From: Prevotella fusca JCM 17724 | Lineage (GTDB): Bacteria; Bacteroidota; Bacteroidia; Bacteroidales; Bacteroidaceae | Direction: 5' to 3' | Assembly: GCF_001262015.1 (NCBI RefSeq) | Contig: NZ_CP012075.1 | Span: 1,054,001 to 1,118,000, forward strand | Length of the DNA: 64,000 bases | Part shown: piece after piece, positions 44,505 through 53,611 of the stretch | Numbering within the stretch: the first letter of the stretch is position 1 | Layout of the letters: every line of letters starts with the position of its first letter | Program-made: the position numbers and the translations under genes | The notes under the pieces: model-generated | What the model was told of the DNA's origin: nothing | The model's input: only the letters and a program-made list of their open reading frames with translations | The model's database searches: none

Positions 44505-44543
44505 ATTAGTGTCAATTATGTGACTGCATCAGATGACTGCATT

Positions 44544-47500
44544 TTATCTGATGACTGTCTTTCTGCCATTGACGATATAGATACCCTTTGCCAAGGTGCC
44601 CAGACTCCGGGCTCCCTTCAGAAGCTGTTTGCCGTCGATGGTATAGACATCGTAGACTACTTCACCGTTGGCATTGACTTTCTGGATGGCTGTCGTAATA
44701 TCAATCTCCACTGGCTGCGACTCTGCTCCATCCGCATAGACTGCTGTAACGCTGTACTTATGCGCCGCATTGTCATACTGCATCTCATCACTGGTTACCT
44801 TGTAGGAACTGCCGATGCACACGCCATCACGGTAGATGTTGTATGAAATCGGACCAGAACCCGTCTCGAAAGTAGCGTCATCAACCATGAATACAAACAC
44901 GTTGTTCTTACCGGTAATGTGATGGATGGCAAAGAACTTGGTGCCTTCAGGAACATCAACGCTGATTTCCGTCCACTCGCCAGAAGCCTGTACATACGTA
45001 TCACCCTTCTTGACGAAGTGTGCCGTATCATTGTCTGTCTCTGAAACGAGCACGTCGAAGTTCTCCGTACCATAGCTTGCATCCTGTGCCTTGAGGTTGT
45101 TGACCCAGAAGCGTACGGTCTGTGCCTTGCCTGAAAGCTGTGGACTGATGAGCCAGTTGTCAGCATCGACATAGTCGTTAGCCGACTCGTCTACCTGATA
45201 AATAGCAACTGCGGCCTTCCCACCGGAGTGTGCATTGAACTCCTTACTTGACTCGAAGATGTCAGCCGGCTGCCAGTTGATGAAAGCAAACTGCTCACCC
45301 TGGTGCTGATAGCGTGCCCCCTCGATGAGTCCACCTGCATATCCATGGTCATTGTCGACGGTCGTCCAGTCGCCGAAGTCAGTCCCCCAAGCCTCATAAC
45401 GCTCGAAGTCATCCGTCCTGTCAGCAGCTTCCGATGCCGGTGCATCCCATGCCAGCTTCACGGTTGAAGCATTCCCACCTACCGCACGGAGATTCTGTGG
45501 TGCAGGAACATCAGGTGTCTCTAACTTGACGGTAGCATCCGATTCGTTGTTCTCAAGGTCGAGGTCGCCGTCTACAGTAACCGTTGCCTTGACGTTGAGC
45601 TTCTCGGAAGCCTCGAGACTTGTGGTCTTATAGCTGATGAAGACTTCTTCATACTGAAGCAGTGAAAGGCTCTTGCTGACGGTTTCTTCCTTGACAACCT
45701 TACCATTGACCGTAAGGGCAACCTTTACATTCTCGATCTTGTCAAGACCGAGATTGGTCACCTTCACATTGAACTTGGCAGTCTGTCCCTTCCTTACACT
45801 TTCAGGTGCAGTCAGTTCTACGGCTGCATCCTTCTGGAACGGGTCAGCAATGTTGATATTGTCAACATATACAGGGTCATCGGAAACAGCATCCGCCGTG
45901 CCGACAACACGCAGCAGGACATAGTCTTCCTCTGTCAGCTCCTCTGGAATATTCACGGTATAGGTCGTCCATACGCCATTCGTAGAAGCCTGTGTGTTTA
46001 CCCATATAGGTTCGGTCTTACTGCCATCCTTCTTCTGGAAGAGCATTTCAACCTTTTCCTTCGGTGTACCGTCACCTCGATAGTCGAAGACAAGTTTCGG
46101 GCTCATTGCACCACGAAGGCTTATCTTACCTGTGAGGATAGTCGACACACCCGGCTCTGACGGGCGGAAGATGATGGCGCCGTTGTCGTTATCAGAAGAT
46201 ACATCATTCGTGACAGCCCATGTCGTATTTCTTCCTGACGACTCGAGCCCTACAAACTGATCCTCGATGGTACCACCCTTGAAACTGTTGTGGAACGGGA
46301 GTGTGTAAGGAGCACCTACGACAACCGCTCCTGCTACCCAGTTACCTGGTCCGGCGACATTCTCAGCATTGACAGCCCATCGCTGGTACTTCTGTTCACC
46401 TTCGTTGGTGTTCAATCCGGTAACGGTATATTCCGTCGTACCCTTGATTTTGGCAATCTGATCACTGAGTTTGCCTTCGTCACTGATATTATGAATCTTG
46501 TATGATACCTCTGCCGGCAGTATGACACCATCGTGGACTCCTGTCGGAACTTCCCACTTGAGATTGACTGCCGTAGTCAGGTCAGTAGCCTTGACCTTTC
46601 CCAACAGCGGGGTATCCTGCCCCACATAGACTTTGGCAGTAGCTTTCAAACCGAAGTCATGAGCATTGTATGCAATGACGGTATAGATATTCTCACCGTT
46701 TACGGCAGCCTCATCAACAACTGTCTGCATACTGCCCGGAGCCGGGTTAGAGATGGTCTTCACCATACGGTCGCCACAGCTCACCTTAATCTCCGTGATG
46801 TCCGTAAGTGCTGAACCGTCAACCGCCTTGGCAGGAGCATTGAACTTCAGTGTAGCCTTCAGTGCAGCCGTTGCATCGGCAGTAGCAGCCAGATTGTCAA
46901 CAGCGGCAGGTGCTTTCGCGTCGGCAGCACATTCCACAGAGATGGAATCAAGAACAATCGTATATTTGTCAGGAGCGGAGATAGCATGGAAGCCCAGACA
47001 GTAATCACCGTCAGCAGCCGGCTTAATCGTTCCCGTGAACGTCTTGTTGTTGATACCTGTCAGCTCAGTTGCAGGAAGCAGCACTCCTTCCATGTTCTCA
47101 ACGGAATTTCCTGCGCCCCACTTCACTTCCAGGCGTTCAGCATAATCCTTCAGTCCTGCCGCAGCCGTGAATGAAACGTTATAGGTCTTGCCTTCCTTCA
47201 TGTGGATTGGAGGTGACATCAACCAGTCATCACCGCTGTTTTCCTTATTGAAATGATACTGGTAGACACCACCCTTGGCACCGGTCCATTCCCATGTACT
47301 CCGGTCATTGTTCTCATCGAGAACCGTATAGAGTCTGGCACTTGCAGCAGTCGCAAGGTCATCGAAGAAAGGTACTTCAAGCGCATAGCCGAAAACCCTT
47401 CCCTCGGTCGTTGCCAGTGCACTCTTCTTTGTCGTATTGACAGCCTGTACCGAGTAGGAGTAAGATGACAGCTTCCCCTTGGAGATTTCCTCACTGAACA

Positions 47501-48983
47501 TGGTTGCGGAAATACCCTCAGCCACCTTCTCGCTTTCTCCGTTTACGTTGCGGAAGACATCATAGGTGAGACTGCCAAGATAACCCTTGTGGATACCTTC
47601 CGTCGGTTCAGTCCATGTCACGACGGCATTACCCGATTCGTCAATATCCAGCAACAGATTGTCAACAACATCCGGCACATCATAGCCGACATAGGTTGTC
47701 AGCTTGGCTCTCGGACTCTTACCGGCATCATTGCTGAGGACGATGATGAAGTTGACAACACCCTCGTTTACAGTCACGTTGGCAGTCGCCTGCTTGCCAG
47801 CCTCAACACTGCCCTTGGCTACCTCTGCATCATTGGCAAACACGGTGTATGCCAGATTTCCAGTCAGATTACTCCCGTCATACTTCTTGTCAGGAGCCAT
47901 AAAAGTTACCGTACCGCTGTTGGCTGCCTTAACAAAGTTGGCTGCGATGCCTGTTGCGGCAGCTGGTGCGCCGGCGGCGGTCGGTGCCTTCGGGAAGGTA
48001 AGTGCCATGACTGATGCCGTCTCCGAATAACTGCCTACGGGCGTTGCATGACCGTTGGTCAGGTCAATGGTATAAAGCTGGAACTTACCGTCTTTGTCAG
48101 TTGAAGCCCAGTAGAACTCATTGGTTCGTGGATCAAACTCTCCACTCTGGGTGTAGTATTTCCCGTTGGCATCAGACACCTGCACGCCTGTTGAGCCTTT
48201 CAGCGTCTCAGTACCCGTTGTACGGTCAATCTGGTAGAGGTCGCCATCGCTGGAAACGCCATAGGCAAAGCCGTCATTGGCAATTCCCAACGCCACATAC
48301 TTATGAGTGGCAGGGGCAATGGAGGTGCGCTTGAGAGTGGCATAATCAATGACACCCCACTCATGTCCGCTGAGATCAGACTTGAAGAACTCACCGAAGA
48401 TTTCACCCGTAGCAGGGTCGGTGGCAGTCTCGGTGGCAATCAGACTAAAGTCGTTCAGCTCCTCGGGCTCTATCGCCACCTTCCATGTCTCCGTGTCGAA
48501 GGCGTAGTGATACAGCTTGATGATACCGAAGCTGGCATAGCTGGTATCAAGGAACATGCCGTGCAGCACACCATCAACCAGTCCACTTCCGGCATTGAAA
48601 TAGCCTTTGTAGTAGTCGGAAAGAAGTTCAAAGTTAATGGTGGACGTAGGATGGAACGAATAAATTCCCAAGAGGTCATTGGTGAGAAGATTACCCCACA
48701 TGGTCAGGTCGGGATTGACCATCAGCATGTTCTTCGGTGCCGGGGGCTGGATAGTAACTGTCGGACTACTGAAGGGCGACTTGACACCTCTCGGCAGTGT
48801 CTTCGCCAGCAATGTGGGAAAAACCTTCAGCGGGTCAACCTTTTGCTGTACCGCTTTCTGTCCGGACAGCTTTCTGGAAGGACTTAGTGGCGTCTTGTTT
48901 ACTGGCATCACTTGTGCGGATGCAGGCAATATCGCCATTGCCATGGCAAATACTGCAATCAGTCTGGTAATTTTTTTACTCAT
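44544..48983 (-). CDS. Large secreted Fn3/choice-of-anchor-J protein with T9SS sorting domain
   Basis: This surface protein of about 1479 aa starts at the ATG at 48983 (a TTG lies two codons earlier). The signal peptide ends PASAQ. The first 330 residues look like a beta-propeller-like or solvent-exposed beta region (YKGYFNAGSGLVDGVLHGMF). Then come several Fn3-type modules (VVTWTEPTEGIHKGYLGSLT; VNLKWEVPTGVHDGVILPAE; VKLAWDAPASEAADRT) alternating with choice-of-anchor-J jelly rolls (DDWLMSPPIHMKEGKTYNVS; DNWLISPQLSGKAQTVRFWV) and a CARDB-like stretch (AVELTAPESVRKGQTAKFNV). The tail GTLAKGIYIVNGRKTVIR is a type A T9SS signal. It may be an adhesin or lectin; no catalytic motif is visible. The promoter is at 49040-49071. 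Confidence 0.83.
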   Translation of the reverse strand: MSKKITRLIAVFAMAMAILPASAQVMPVNKTPLSPSRKLSGQKAVQQKVDPLKVFPTLLAKTLPRGVKSPFSSPTVTIQPPAPKNMLMVNPDLTMWGNLLTNDLLGIYSFHPTSTINFELLSDYYKGYFNAGSGLVDGVLHGMFLDTSYASFGIIKLYHYAFDTETWKVAIEPEELNDFSLIATETATDPATGEIFGEFFKSDLSGHEWGVIDYATLKRTSIAPATHKYVALGIANDGFAYGVSSDGDLYQIDRTTGTETLKGSTGVQVSDANGKYYTQSGEFDPRTNEFYWASTDKDGKFQLYTIDLTNGHATPVGSYSETASVMALTFPKAPTAAGAPAAATGIAANFVKAANSGTVTFMAPDKKYDGSNLTGNLAYTVFANDAEVAKGSVEAGKQATANVTVNEGVVNFIIVLSNDAGKSPRAKLTTYVGYDVPDVVDNLLLDIDESGNAVVTWTEPTEGIHKGYLGSLTYDVFRNVNGESEKVAEGISATMFSEEISKGKLSSYSYSVQAVNTTKKSALATTEGRVFGYALEVPFFDDLATAASARLYTVLDENNDRSTWEWTGAKGGVYQYHFNKENSGDDWLMSPPIHMKEGKTYNVSFTAAAGLKDYAERLEVKWGAGNSVENMEGVLLPATELTGINNKTFTGTIKPAADGDYCLGFHAISAPDKYTIVLDSISVECAADAKAPAAVDNLAATADATAALKATLKFNAPAKAVDGSALTDITEIKVSCGDRMVKTISNPAPGSMQTVVDEAAVNGENIYTVIAYNAHDFGLKATAKVYVGQDTPLLGKVKATDLTTAVNLKWEVPTGVHDGVILPAEVSYKIHNISDEGKLSDQIAKIKGTTEYTVTGLNTNEGEQKYQRWAVNAENVAGPGNWVAGAVVVGAPYTLPFHNSFKGGTIEDQFVGLESSGRNTTWAVTNDVSSDNDNGAIIFRPSEPGVSTILTGKISLRGAMSPKLVFDYRGDGTPKEKVEMLFQKKDGSKTEPIWVNTQASTNGVWTTYTVNIPEELTEEDYVLLRVVGTADAVSDDPVYVDNINIADPFQKDAAVELTAPESVRKGQTAKFNVKVTNLGLDKIENVKVALTVNGKVVKEETVSKSLSLLQYEEVFISYKTTSLEASEKLNVKATVTVDGDLDLENNESDATVKLETPDVPAPQNLRAVGGNASTVKLAWDAPASEAADRTDDFERYEAWGTDFGDWTTVDNDHGYAGGLIEGARYQHQGEQFAFINWQPADIFESSKEFNAHSGGKAAVAIYQVDESANDYVDADNWLISPQLSGKAQTVRFWVNNLKAQDASYGTENFDVLVSETDNDTAHFVKKGDTYVQASGEWTEISVDVPEGTKFFAIHHITGKNNVFVFMVDDATFETGSGPISYNIYRDGVCIGSSYKVTSDEMQYDNAAHKYSVTAVYADGAESQPVEIDITTAIQKVNANGEVVYDVYTIDGKQLLKGARSLGTLAKGIYIVNGRKTVIR

Positions 48984-49039
48984 GTCCAATTGATTTAATT
49001 AACAATTAAGGTTTTCCAGATTAGGGAATATAACTGGCG

Positions 49040-49071
49040 CAAATATATAAATATATCACAAAACATCCAAG
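49040..49071 (-). promoter_or_regulatory. Promoter of the large Fn3 protein gene
   Basis: Leftward -33 CTTG (49068-49071), 20-bp spacer, and -7 TATATTTG (49040-49047). Confidence 0.75.
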
Positions 49072-49351
49072 AAAAATTGCAAATTGTTTTATACTCTCCT
49101 TAAAATATTATTAAATATTGCTCAAAAACATCTTTCCGTGCTATTTCAGTCCTGCCTGTCCATGCCCTCATAATGCAATATTCAGCCTGTGATTACATCT
49201 GGGATAGAGAGCCGAAACAAATTCATAACCTAAGCCGATGCCCTTCCTGTATGCCCCTGCCCCGCCCTCCTTGCAGGCAGGATAATCCGTTACGCTCCGG
49301 ACAGTGGACTGACATGTCCGTGTTTCGTCATTGTTCTACAATCTGAAATAT

Positions 49352-49846
49352 GGTTCATCCGTTAAATGCGTGGACACATTTCGTATAGCTTTAACGGAAG
49401 AACTGGAATTATTCATTAAGCAAAACATAGCCAAGAAGGTCTTGGCTGTCTATCCTGTTATCATCCTCCGACGCAGAAACCTTTTCATCTTAATACGTTG
49501 AAAAGCGCAGACAACAGTTTGAAAATTCATGACATAATTCCGGGTAAAACATCTACAGATAAAGGCAAAAATACGCATAAAAAGCAAGTTTGCAACCAAC
49601 AGTAAATCAGCTGGTTATAAAGCAGTGCAAGAAAAGGTGCTTAATTGGACTTCAAAAGGGCGTCAGTTAGACCTCAAAAGGGCGTCTATTGCAAGTCAAT
49701 TGGGCGTCTTTTCAAAGCCAAAAGACCATGTATTGGTTTTGAACTGTATGAAAATAGTTTACAAACGTTGGTCGGCATGGCGTAAACAGAGCTGGAGACA
49801 ATCAAAAAAATCAGCCCGGTTTCTAATGAATGATTGGGGCTAACGG
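49352..49846 (-). mobile_element. Reversed copy of the MITE-like element
   Basis: It starts with an intact end GGTTCATCCGTTAAATGCGT (49352-49371), includes the conserved body and an array at 49628-49722 in reverse (AAAGGGCGTC blocks), and fades near GGGGCTAACGG (49836-49846), a degenerate version of the other end. The far part preserves GTTTACAAACG and CCGACC of the complete copy. No target duplication is seen. Confidence 0.7.
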
Positions 49847-49890
49847 TCTCAAAATCTTGCCTTGTTGGCATAATTTAACGTATATAAAGT

Positions 49891-49920
49891 TTTGAAAAAC
49901 AAATAATTCATGTAATTTTG
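49891..49920 (+). promoter_or_regulatory. Promoter of the small-peptide/fimbrillin operon
   Basis: TTTG (49891-49894), an 18-bp spacer and TAATTTTG (49913-49920). The leader is about 175 nt. Confidence 0.65.
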
Positions 49921-50101
49921 CACCGTAAAAAGATTTTTTAAGGAAGAAAGGGTGCACGTTTTCACACAGGATAAGGCGTGCCCTGCATTTGGGATAACCT
50001 GTCAGAAAGAACCATTAAGAGTTATCTACAAACATGATTTTCCATAACTCAGAATTCTCACAGGAAACAGCAATTTGTCCACGTATATAAATCATATAAC
50101 A

Positions 50102-50314
50102 ATGAGGAAAGAACAAATCATCAGAACAGTTTACTCCAAGCCGGAGGTTGAAATCATGCGCATCCACATGGATTGCCAGTTAATGGAAGCATCCTACCCG
50201 GGCGACCACAAAAAAGGAAACCACAAACAGGGACCACAGGAAGAGTCGAGTGAGGGAGCAAAGAAAGCGTTTTTCACCAGCGAAGAAAGCACAAGTATTT
50301 CATGGGAGGAATAA
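50102..50314 (+). CDS. Small 70-aa protein preceding a fimbrillin gene
   Basis: Chosen start MRKEQIIRTVYSKPEVEIMR, since the ATG at 50102 fits this common opening; the longer frame adds nine unrelated residues. The rest is IHMDCQLMEASYPGD followed by a His/Lys/Gly-rich linker and an acidic end (STSISWEE). There is no signal peptide. Short proteins with a Y-x-K/S-P-x-V-E opening often sit ahead of surface-protein genes in Bacteroidota; their role is unknown. It is 34 bp upstream of the fimbrillin gene and shares its promoter. Confidence 0.6.
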   Translation: MRKEQIIRTVYSKPEVEIMRIHMDCQLMEASYPGDHKKGNHKQGPQEESSEGAKKAFFTSEESTSISWEE

Positions 50315-50348
50315 AAACAACAACGTAAGACGACAAAACAAAACACGA

Positions 50349-51905
50349 ATGAAAATGAAAATATCATATCACTGGGTGCTGGCAACACTGCTGGCGGTAG
50401 CGGCTGTGGGCTGTTCGAACGATGACATGACGACGGAAACACCGACAAAGCCAGAAACCGACAAGGGCGGAACAGCACAGGCAACCTTCCTTGCCGGCAA
50501 CGAAGGCACACGTACATCGCTGAACTACGACAACAGCAACTTCTACTGGGAAGCTGGAGACAAGATCTTCGTAAAGGATGACGACAACAAGTTCTATGGC
50601 AGCTCCAATGCCGTAACGGGCACGAACGTGCCGAGCTTCAAGTTTATGATGCCTGGAAAATACAGCCAGAACAAATACATGGTCTACTATCCAGGTAAGG
50701 ACAAGACGAATGACAACGTGACAATTGCCGCAACACAAACGCAGAATGGAGCTGACAATACGATGCACTTTGGCACGTCAGGCGACTGTGGTGTCGGCGA
50801 GGCAACGCTGGAGGGCGGACAGTACAAGTTCAAGCTGACACACGCTGCCGCATATCTTTGCTTCAAGCCGTCATACGACCACCCGCTGGAGACAAGCTAT
50901 GTAACCAAGGTTGAGGTGACTGCCGACCAGAACATTGCGGGCAACTACACGCTCGGAAGTGACGGCAAACTGACGGCAAAAGGCGGAGGTAGCAAGACCA
51001 TCACCCTCACTCCCAAGGAAACAGGCAGCACCGAGGGCTTCCAGCTGAAGAATAATCTGTCTACAACAGGCTGTGAGACAGGTCGCATGTTCATGGTTAT
51101 AGCACCGGGAAAGTACAAGCTGACAGTTAAATACTACATAAAGGATACACAGACGGGCACCATGGGAACTATCACCAAAACCTTCGGCTCATCTACCTAC
51201 GAGGCTAATGGCTACTATGACATGCCTGCAAAACTGACCATGAGGGCGTTTGATGCAAAGTACTACACATGGGATGCAAAGCAAGATTACTGGTTCGGAC
51301 ACGAAAATGACCAGCCAAAGGTGAATGGGATGAACAACATCACGACCTACCCGACCAGCGGTGACGCCCAACGCTGGTACAACGCTGTTAAATACAAAAA
51401 AGGTACCAATAACTCTGCCAGCAACTCTGCCAAGAACTGCCCGAACATCAACGAGCTTCACTGGTACTGTCTGAAGGGTGGTCCACGCTGGGACACCACA
51501 ACGATGTGGACAGTATGGGGACATATCTATACAAACGGTATGTGGTTCAAGAAAGCAGAGGTCATTGCCAAAGAGAATAGTAAACCCAATGCTGCTGCAC
51601 TCAAAGCCGTATCTCCTGATGGGAGAGATCGTGTTAAAGCTGGTATTTACGAAACTCCACCTAACAACAATAATGTTGCAGTGGGTCCACCAACCAATCG
51701 CAATGACTATTTCTTCATACCTGCTATGGGATTCTATGAGAAGAATGAGTTTAAGGACTTCAGAACTGCTGGATACTTTTGGACGAGTACGCCAGAGGCT
51801 GTCATTTCCAATAGGGCATATAATCTTCATTTTGTAAGCAATAACGTGACAGTAAGTAACCTCCGAGACAGAGAGAACGGACTCAAGTTATGGACTTCTG
51901 AATAA
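50349..51905 (+). CDS. Fimbrillin-family lipoprotein
   Basis: This 518-aa lipoprotein (start at 50349; lipidated Cys 22 in MKMKISYHWVLATLLAVAAVGC) shows the fimbrillin/Mfa-like pattern: ATFLAGNEGTRTSLNY, FYWEAGDKIFVKDDDNKFYG, and LTHAAAYLCFKPSY, followed by Ig-like strands VTADQNIAGNYTLGSDGKLT. The C-terminal 190 residues form a different domain rich in Trp and Asn (WYNAVKYKKGTNNSASNS; FFIPAMGFYEKNEFKDFRTA; GYFWTSTPEAV), resembling the fimbrillin-associated FISUMP-type tail. It probably serves as a surface adhesin or pilus subunit. A terminator follows at 51934-51976. Confidence 0.85.
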   Translation: MKMKISYHWVLATLLAVAAVGCSNDDMTTETPTKPETDKGGTAQATFLAGNEGTRTSLNYDNSNFYWEAGDKIFVKDDDNKFYGSSNAVTGTNVPSFKFMMPGKYSQNKYMVYYPGKDKTNDNVTIAATQTQNGADNTMHFGTSGDCGVGEATLEGGQYKFKLTHAAAYLCFKPSYDHPLETSYVTKVEVTADQNIAGNYTLGSDGKLTAKGGGSKTITLTPKETGSTEGFQLKNNLSTTGCETGRMFMVIAPGKYKLTVKYYIKDTQTGTMGTITKTFGSSTYEANGYYDMPAKLTMRAFDAKYYTWDAKQDYWFGHENDQPKVNGMNNITTYPTSGDAQRWYNAVKYKKGTNNSASNSAKNCPNINELHWYCLKGGPRWDTTTMWTVWGHIYTNGMWFKKAEVIAKENSKPNAAALKAVSPDGRDRVKAGIYETPPNNNNVAVGPPTNRNDYFFIPAMGFYEKNEFKDFRTAGYFWTSTPEAVISNRAYNLHFVSNNVTVSNLRDRENGLKLWTSE

Positions 51906-51933
51906 TATTTTTTATCATCTATATATATTAATG

Positions 51934-51976
51934 ACAGGTGTGTGGTTTGGGGATTTATCCCTGTCCGCACACCTGT
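51934..51976 (+). terminator. Fimbrillin gene terminator
   Basis: Arms ACAGGTGTGTGG and CCGCACACCTGT (one G-T pair) lie 28 bp past the stop. Confidence 0.75.
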
Positions 51977-52254
51977 TCCTGTCTTCTGAAACAACTGTCA
52001 GGAAGGCTGTAACTCCAATACTACGAATGACACTTATTACACTAAGAAAGGATATAACAAAGACTACGAATGACACGAATAGATGTACTAAAAGACTACG
52101 GATGGAAATGAGAAGATAAAAACGGTGGAGGCTTCAAAGGATCTGTCATAAGCCATTCTCCGACTGTCATTCGAGTAAGTCGGACAAGTCGTAGTCAGAA
52201 GAAACATTCGGGCAATTCGCAATCCGTCAACAGTGGTTTGCAGGAATGAAGAAA

Positions 52255-52288
52255 GGCTGCCCCAAAGGTATTACCCTTTGAGACAGCC
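52255..52288 (-). terminator. Terminator of the second SusCD/metallohydrolase operon
   Basis: Arms GGCTG...CAAAGG and CCTTTG...CAGCC surround a TATTA loop, then leftward TTTCTTCATTCC. Confidence 0.75.
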
Positions 52289-52320
52289 TCATTGCTGTAT
52301 TGTAAGCCTTTATGAGCACA

Positions 52321-53601
52321 TCAGAAGTCCACACGCCAGACACCTCTGTCAAAGACGAAAGAGATGTTATCGTCGCTGTTGCAGGTCATGCGCAGCATCG
52401 TAGGGTTCTTAGGATTATTGGTTGTGAGAGTATAGGTCGTAGGAGCACCGTTGACCAGAAAGGTCTTAGCTATCTCATCCATCTTGTACTTATTGTAGAA
52501 GACGGCACCGTTCTTCTCGCCAGTAGTTCCCTTTTTATTGATTTTGAAGCCGCTGATAGTGAGCTGGTCAGTACCACTGACACTATAGAGCGTCCTGATG
52601 TCGCCCCAGGCATTCCCCACATACTCTGCCAAGCTAAGGAAGCCCGGCTGCGTGCTGAAGTAGACGGTAAATATCTTCATGTTCTGACTTAAGGCATAGT
52701 CAGCTGCCGTTTTCCAGATGTTCATCTCCGCAGTACTGCTATAGCCCACGTTGATGGTCCAGTCATTGGCAAAGAATGCCTCAAGCGGTGTTGTAGGACG
52801 AGGCTGGAGCTGGATGGTCTTGTCGTTCTCATCGAGCCACTTATCGTCAGAAGAATACACGAAGGTAGTCAGCTTCTTGCCGTTCAGCGACTTATCCTGC
52901 ATCGCCCTGAGTCCCTTCGTCGTATAGATGAAGGGGATAGCAACATCCTTTCCTGCAGCATCCGTTACATGCAGGGTGTGCTGGTTCATCCTTGCCGGGA
53001 AGGTATCATTGCCGATGATAACATTATAATGTTCGGCATACATTGCCTGAATGACGCTTGACAGCTGGCTGAAGTAGCTGTCCCATGTGAGGTTCTCCGG
53101 CATCGGCGTCATGACGACACGGTCGCCGTGCTTGCGCCCCTCCAGTACGACACTGTCCTTGGTACATGACATGACCCGGAACTCGAAGTCGCCAAGGAAG
53201 CCTTTTCCGTTCTTCCCGACAGCCTTTCCGTTGAGGTTGCCCACAGGGTCGGAATACTTGTGCAGGGCAGCATTGAAGGAGTCAAAGGAAAGGAGTACGC
53301 CCTGTCCCTGCAGCACCGTATAGTGCGATGTGCTCTTGACGTTCTGCGTTTCCTCCTCACAGCTCACACTGTTATCAGCTCCGAACTTGCAGAGGATGTT
53401 GTAACCACCGAAGCCGCCAGAGCCCTGATAATCCATCCGCCAGCCGTTCGGGGCAGCCACCAGGACCTCCTTTGTATTCTTGATAGCCTCAGCAATGCGT
53501 TCAGCAGACGGCTTGTCGAAAGCGTCATCCACCTCTGGCGTACATGAAGCCACGAGTAAGAATGCCGGCAAAGCAAACAGTAAACAAAATATCTTTTTCA
53601 T
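52321..53601 (-). CDS. DUF4302 lipoprotein of the second metallohydrolase operon
   Basis: This 426-aa surface lipoprotein (Cys 20 in MKKIFCLLFALPAFLLVASC) has the DUF4302 start CTPEVDDAFDKPSAERIAEA, NGWRMDYQGSGGFGGYNILC and LLSFDSFNAALHKYSDPVGN. It aligns in order with the first 270 residues of the protein at 30030-31790 but has no BACON insertion. It ends in a beta-rich region (SVSGTDQLTISGFKINKK). As the last gene of its operon it probably presents substrate next to the SusCD complex. The biochemical role is unknown. Confidence 0.87.
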   Translation of the reverse strand: MKKIFCLLFALPAFLLVASCTPEVDDAFDKPSAERIAEAIKNTKEVLVAAPNGWRMDYQGSGGFGGYNILCKFGADNSVSCEEETQNVKSTSHYTVLQGQGVLLSFDSFNAALHKYSDPVGNLNGKAVGKNGKGFLGDFEFRVMSCTKDSVVLEGRKHGDRVVMTPMPENLTWDSYFSQLSSVIQAMYAEHYNVIIGNDTFPARMNQHTLHVTDAAGKDVAIPFIYTTKGLRAMQDKSLNGKKLTTFVYSSDDKWLDENDKTIQLQPRPTTPLEAFFANDWTINVGYSSTAEMNIWKTAADYALSQNMKIFTVYFSTQPGFLSLAEYVGNAWGDIRTLYSVSGTDQLTISGFKINKKGTTGEKNGAVFYNKYKMDEIAKTFLVNGAPTTYTLTTNNPKNPTMLRMTCNSDDNISFVFDRGVWRVDF

Positions 53602-53611
53602 AATCCAAGTC

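Larger units (their letters stand above)
44105..44543. other. Gap between the C10 protease and the large Fn3 protein gene
   Basis: It holds the right arm of the inverted repeat (about 44300-44420) and the terminator at 44471-44504. No standard promoter was found for the protease; the nearest TACCTGTTTG has two extra bases in the -7 box. Confidence 0.55.
48984..50101. other. Gene-free kilobase with a MITE copy and the fimbrillin promoter
   Basis: It contains the Fn3-gene promoter, an element copy (49352-49846) and the promoter for the small-peptide/fimbrillin pair (49891-49920). The frames inside the element are not believed. Confidence 0.6.
51906..52320. other. Convergent gap with two terminators and short repeats
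   Basis: Besides the terminators at 51934-51976 and 52255-52288, there are repeated ACTACGAATGACAC units at 52020 and 52065, with a degenerate third. No gene is seen. Confidence 0.55.

Noticed and set aside
50102..50314. RiPP precursor peptide
   Set aside because: No modifying enzyme, protease or transporter gene is nearby, and the fimbrillin neighbour gives a better context.
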